From the NCBI RefSeq assembly GCF_916618955.1, contig NZ_OU745390.1, positions 1,488,001-1,552,000 on the forward strand: a stretch of 64,000 nucleotides of DNA, read 5' to 3'. The notes under the pieces were generated by a model. The model worked only from the letters and a program-made list of their open reading frames with translations. It did no database searches and was not told the DNA's origin. Source of the stretch: Pseudomonas sp. Marseille-Q3773. Lineage in GTDB: Bacteria > Pseudomonadota > Gammaproteobacteria > Pseudomonadales > Pseudomonadaceae. This document shows, in pieces, positions 61,102-64,000 of this stretch. How positions within the stretch are numbered: position 1 is the stretch's first letter; every line of letters begins with the position of its first letter. The position numbers and the translations under genes are program-made.

Positions 61102-62340
61102 TCAAATGTCCGTCTGCCTGATAGACCAGGTGTAACCCAGCAGGCCAAGCACAGGGCCTGGGACCAGGATCCACAGAGAATCAATGCCTGCACGTTCGAA
61201 TAGCCACGTCGTGCAAGCGATCGACACGACCGTGATGGCGAAGCCGATACTATTCTGGATGGCCAACGCGCTACCCACGGCATCACGTGGGCATGCTTTA
61301 GCGGCCAAGGCCGAGAACTGTGGGGAATCGGCCACCACACTGGCGCCCCAAAGAGCTAGCAACACCAGTAGAAGCCACGGTTGCAACTGCTCATGAAGGA
61401 GCACGAATAGCAGGCCACAACTCCCTGATGCAGCCAGTGCTGTGAGCGCCACTCGATCACTGCCAAGACGCTGGGAGAGAACGCCTCCCAGCAATGAGCC
61501 CAGCGCGCCGACCGCCATGACGCAAAACGACAGGCCTGCCACACCCAGCGAGGGGTAGGCTTGTGCCAACCCTGTGCGGCTGATGATCAAAGGCACGACG
61601 GTCCAAAAGGCATACAGCTCCCACATGTGCCCGAGGTAACCCAAGGTGGCCGCACGAAATCGATTGATTTTGAAAGCACCGAGGATGGCACCCGCGCGCT
61701 TCACGTTAGCAGGGCTGTCAGGCCGGTCACTTCGCGCATGTGGTCCATCTCCGAGCAAGGCGATCAACATCGCGCCGGCCAACGCAAGCACAGACGAAGC
61801 GGTGATAATGAGCTGCCACGGCCAATCGGCCCCAATCAGTCGCAAGGCATGAGGCAAGGCGGTGCCGAGTGTCAACATGGCCACCAACTGCGCCAAGGCG
61901 AGCCCAGTGCGCTCGGGCGCCCAACCCACGATCAACTTCATGCCCATCGGGTAGATACCGGCCAGTGTGACACCGACACAGAAGCGCAACGCTGCGCCCA
62001 CGGCCAGGCCCTCTGCTAACCAGGCAAATGCCAGGTTGAAAAGCGCCCCCGTGACGGCGCAGCAGAAGAACAACGAACTGGCATGAAAGCGGTCGGCTGC
62101 ACCGCTGAGCGAAAGGCTCAAGGTACCGATGATGAAGCCGAGCTGCACGGCGTTGGTCAACCAGCCAATATCAGCTGCAGAAGCATGCCACGCCGCCATC
62201 AACGACGACGCGGCCCCATTGGCACTGAACCACAACGAGGTGCCAAACAACTGGGCAATAGCGATAACCGCAACTGGGCTCAACCATTTCAGCAACACGC
62301 CGCGAAGCCCAGCGGGACGTGCGGTGACGGTAATGCTCAT
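61102..62340 (-). CDS. MFS transporter
   Basis: A 412-residue, 12-helix major-facilitator protein: FGTSLWFSANGAASSLMAAW, WLTNAVQLGFIIGTLSLSLS and YPMGMKLIVGWAPERTGLALA. This branch is often called CynX/NimT-like or simply MFS. It starts at ATG 62340; an extension of six residues is possible. 54 bases separate it from nhaC. The substrate is unknown. Confidence 0.87.
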   Translation of the reverse strand: MSITVTARPAGLRGVLLKWLSPVAVIAIAQLFGTSLWFSANGAASSLMAAWHASAADIGWLTNAVQLGFIIGTLSLSLSGAADRFHASSLFFCCAVTGALFNLAFAWLAEGLAVGAALRFCVGVTLAGIYPMGMKLIVGWAPERTGLALAQLVAMLTLGTALPHALRLIGADWPWQLIITASSVLALAGAMLIALLGDGPHARSDRPDSPANVKRAGAILGAFKINRFRAATLGYLGHMWELYAFWTVVPLIISRTGLAQAYPSLGVAGLSFCVMAVGALGSLLGGVLSQRLGSDRVALTALAASGSCGLLFVLLHEQLQPWLLLVLLALWGASVVADSPQFSALAAKACPRDAVGSALAIQNSIGFAITVVSIACTTWLFERAGIDSLWILVPGPVLGLLGYTWSIRQTDI

Positions 62341-62433
62341 GACGAATATCCACTTCACGGAGGTGCAGAGCAGCAGGCCGATCTGTTGCCAGATCAGCCA
62401 GCCAAGCTTTGCGTCAACGGATTGAGCGATAAA

Positions 62434-63756
62434 TCAGCGGGCAGCGAGGCTTGCCAACCAACGACTATCGCGAGGGGATGGGCGGCGATGCAGGCGCTGG
62501 TCAAGCAGCGCCCGAGCCTTTTCTGCCTCACCAGCACGCATCAAAGAAACCAGCAACGTATCCTCGACGATTTCCCGCTGCGCGCCGCTGCCACCGATAC
62601 GCACGACCTCATGGGCCACGGGTTCGAGAATGCGCGCGCAGTCAGTGTAATGGCCATCGGCAAAAGCCATTACCGCGTGGCACAGTGCAGGCACCACTGG
62701 CCCCGCTTTCAGTTTTCCGTCAGCTACCAGCGTGGACAATGTGGCAGCGCGTTGCTCCAATGATCGCTGGTCACCCGTCGCTGCAGCCAGCAAGGCCATA
62801 TGGAAATCTGCAAACGGGAAGCCGGGCTGCTGGAAGTAACCGGATGCATAACGCGCGGCGTCCTGCCACAGGCTTGCAGGCACCTCATGCCCATATGCCT
62901 GCATGCGCCAGAGGAACGATGACGTATCGCTGATCACGTTGATTGGCAGGCCGGTCGCCACTTCTGGTGCTACATGCTCGACATACATGCCCAGCGCGGT
63001 TTCTACATCGCCGCGCTCCAAGGCAACCAAAGCCCCGTGCCAGGCGATGTGGTTGTGCAAAGTCCCGCTGCGGTCGTAGCCCGGCAGCCAGTTTTTGATG
63101 ACCTCACCCGCTTCATCGTTGGCACCGGCCTCGTACAACACATGAGCCACAGCATGCACGCCGTTCACGTTGTTGCGGCGAAGCTCAAGCGAGCGCTGGG
63201 TCAGAGCGCGTCCCAGCGCCACATCGCCATTTTCGCCGTGTGCCCAGCCACGGTAGTTGAGGAACCACCAATCGTTCTCCGGGAAGTGGCGAGCATGACG
63301 CTCGCACAACTCCACTCGGGCCTTGTCGTGATCGGCCATACCGGAAAAAGCGAACAGGCCGAATGCGCCCAGAGGCAAGGACATGATGACAATGTCTACA
63401 GGCCAGCGGTCCAGGTGCTGCAGGGCACTGGCCAGTGCTTTGGCTGGTTCACCATGAATGACATACGAGAGCGTTTGTACGTGGCTGCGCTCACGCTCGG
63501 TACCGTTGATCTGCACCAACTCACTGGCCTTCGCGATCTTCGCCTTGGCATCTGCGACTTCAGTGCGGATGACGTGAAAGCGCGCGCGCGCCGCATAGGC
63601 CAGTGCAAAGTCCGGGTCAGCTGCAATCGCCTTGTCCAACGTCTCGGCCACACCCGTCCACAGTGAAAGCAGCAGATCCACGCCTGTCCGATAATGCTCG
63701 GCCGCGGTATCGGATATGGTCGAAAGGGGCAAATTGTAACGGTCGACACAGGCCAT
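62434..63756 (-). CDS. Tetratricopeptide-repeat protein (StaR-like)
   Basis: A 440-residue soluble, almost wholly helical protein with TPR-like repeats, for example LDKAIAADPDFALAYAARAR near residues 40-60 and RGWAHGENGDVALGRALTQR later. It matches the StaR-like group of TPR proteins found with amine or hydroxyl-compound catabolic genes. No enzymatic motif is visible. First gene of the minus-strand run, so its upstream region 63757-64000 should contain the operon promoter. Confidence 0.8.
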   Translation of the reverse strand: MACVDRYNLPLSTISDTAAEHYRTGVDLLLSLWTGVAETLDKAIAADPDFALAYAARARFHVIRTEVADAKAKIAKASELVQINGTERERSHVQTLSYVIHGEPAKALASALQHLDRWPVDIVIMSLPLGAFGLFAFSGMADHDKARVELCERHARHFPENDWWFLNYRGWAHGENGDVALGRALTQRSLELRRNNVNGVHAVAHVLYEAGANDEAGEVIKNWLPGYDRSGTLHNHIAWHGALVALERGDVETALGMYVEHVAPEVATGLPINVISDTSSFLWRMQAYGHEVPASLWQDAARYASGYFQQPGFPFADFHMALLAAATGDQRSLEQRAATLSTLVADGKLKAGPVVPALCHAVMAFADGHYTDCARILEPVAHEVVRIGGSGAQREIVEDTLLVSLMRAGEAEKARALLDQRLHRRPSPRDSRWLASLAAR

Positions 63757-64000
63757 GGTAATTGCAGCTCCTAAAATGGGTTGAAGCGAAAAGGTACGAG
63801 ATGACCGCTTTACAGAATTACCCTGTGCGCGGCGGGCGGGCCATCTCGTAGCTGCATTAGAACCTAACCGGCTCTGGCAGGCTTTCGACTACCTGCCATG
63901 TGATGTAGAACAACAGACAGACACTGCTACAACTTGAGTAAACTTGCATACCACATGAAATTGGCTCCGCTTGCGTCGGCTTTCTATTTGGCATCATCCC

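Noticed and set aside
1..64000. tRNA, rRNA or CRISPR arrays
   Set aside because: No cloverleaf, rRNA core sequence or regularly spaced repeats were found on reading.

Overview
The window reads as the chromosome of a Pseudomonas, most likely the P. putida group. Supporting signs are high-GC codon use, two OprD-type porins, a Nac-type LysR remnant, a large LysR/GntR repertoire, dCache chemoreceptors and a second aconitase. These are resemblances from memory, not a computed placement. No rRNA, tRNA or CRISPR array was seen.

Region 1 (1-10140) is ordinary chromosome. It holds a LysR regulator, an alcohol dehydrogenase/royal-jelly-type protein pair, a GH15 glucoamylase-like enzyme, a 53-residue hydrophilic protein, an SDR, the ribosome-rescue hydrolase ArfB, two convergent lipoproteins, a relic of an HxlR-type regulator and a thioredoxin-reductase-like flavoprotein.

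Region 2 (about 10141-27186) is an accessory island with visibly lower GC and no integrase. It starts with about 2 kb of gene-poor DNA carrying a near-perfect 61-bp palindrome and TTACTTCCTG repeats. Two defence-type modules follow. The first is an E2-E1-JAB triple fusion overlapping a metallo-beta-lactamase-fold hydrolase, divergent from a CapW/BrxR-like WYL regulator that overlaps a small membrane protein; a second membrane protein converges on it. The second is a three-gene operon: a 1273-residue STAND/NACHT-like NTPase, an HNH-AAA fusion resembling PtuB joined to PtuA (Septu), and a stand-alone HNH protein of the same family. The island ends with a KfrA-like coiled-coil DNA-binding protein beside a LysR (nac-type) gene that has lost its 5' third and carries a frameshift, so this is probably the insertion scar.

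Region 3 (27760-53155) is catabolic. A ThDP enzyme and a nonsense-mutated binding protein are followed by a minus-strand block (OprD, MFS, lactonase, aconitase, LysR, CitMHS transporter, SDR, Asp/Glu-racemase-like) that looks built for a hydroxy-carboxylic acid or its lactone. Next comes a four-carbon acid-sugar locus: GntR, RraA-like, isopropylmalate-dehydrogenase-family enzyme, OtnK, OtnC, AbrB-type transporter, a second GntR and a second OprD. It is followed by a pyruvate kinase-TpiA-GapN operon. OtnC is expected to release dihydroxyacetone phosphate, which TpiA and GapN would take to 3-phosphoglycerate, with pyruvate kinase closing the route to pyruvate. The locus therefore seems to carry its own piece of lower glycolysis.

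Region 4 (53221-64000) holds a TerC-family protein and a minus-strand run of TPR protein, MFS, NhaC-type antiporter, dCache chemoreceptor, LysR, RidA, cupin and flavin amine oxidase. This looks like sensing, uptake and oxidation of an amine.
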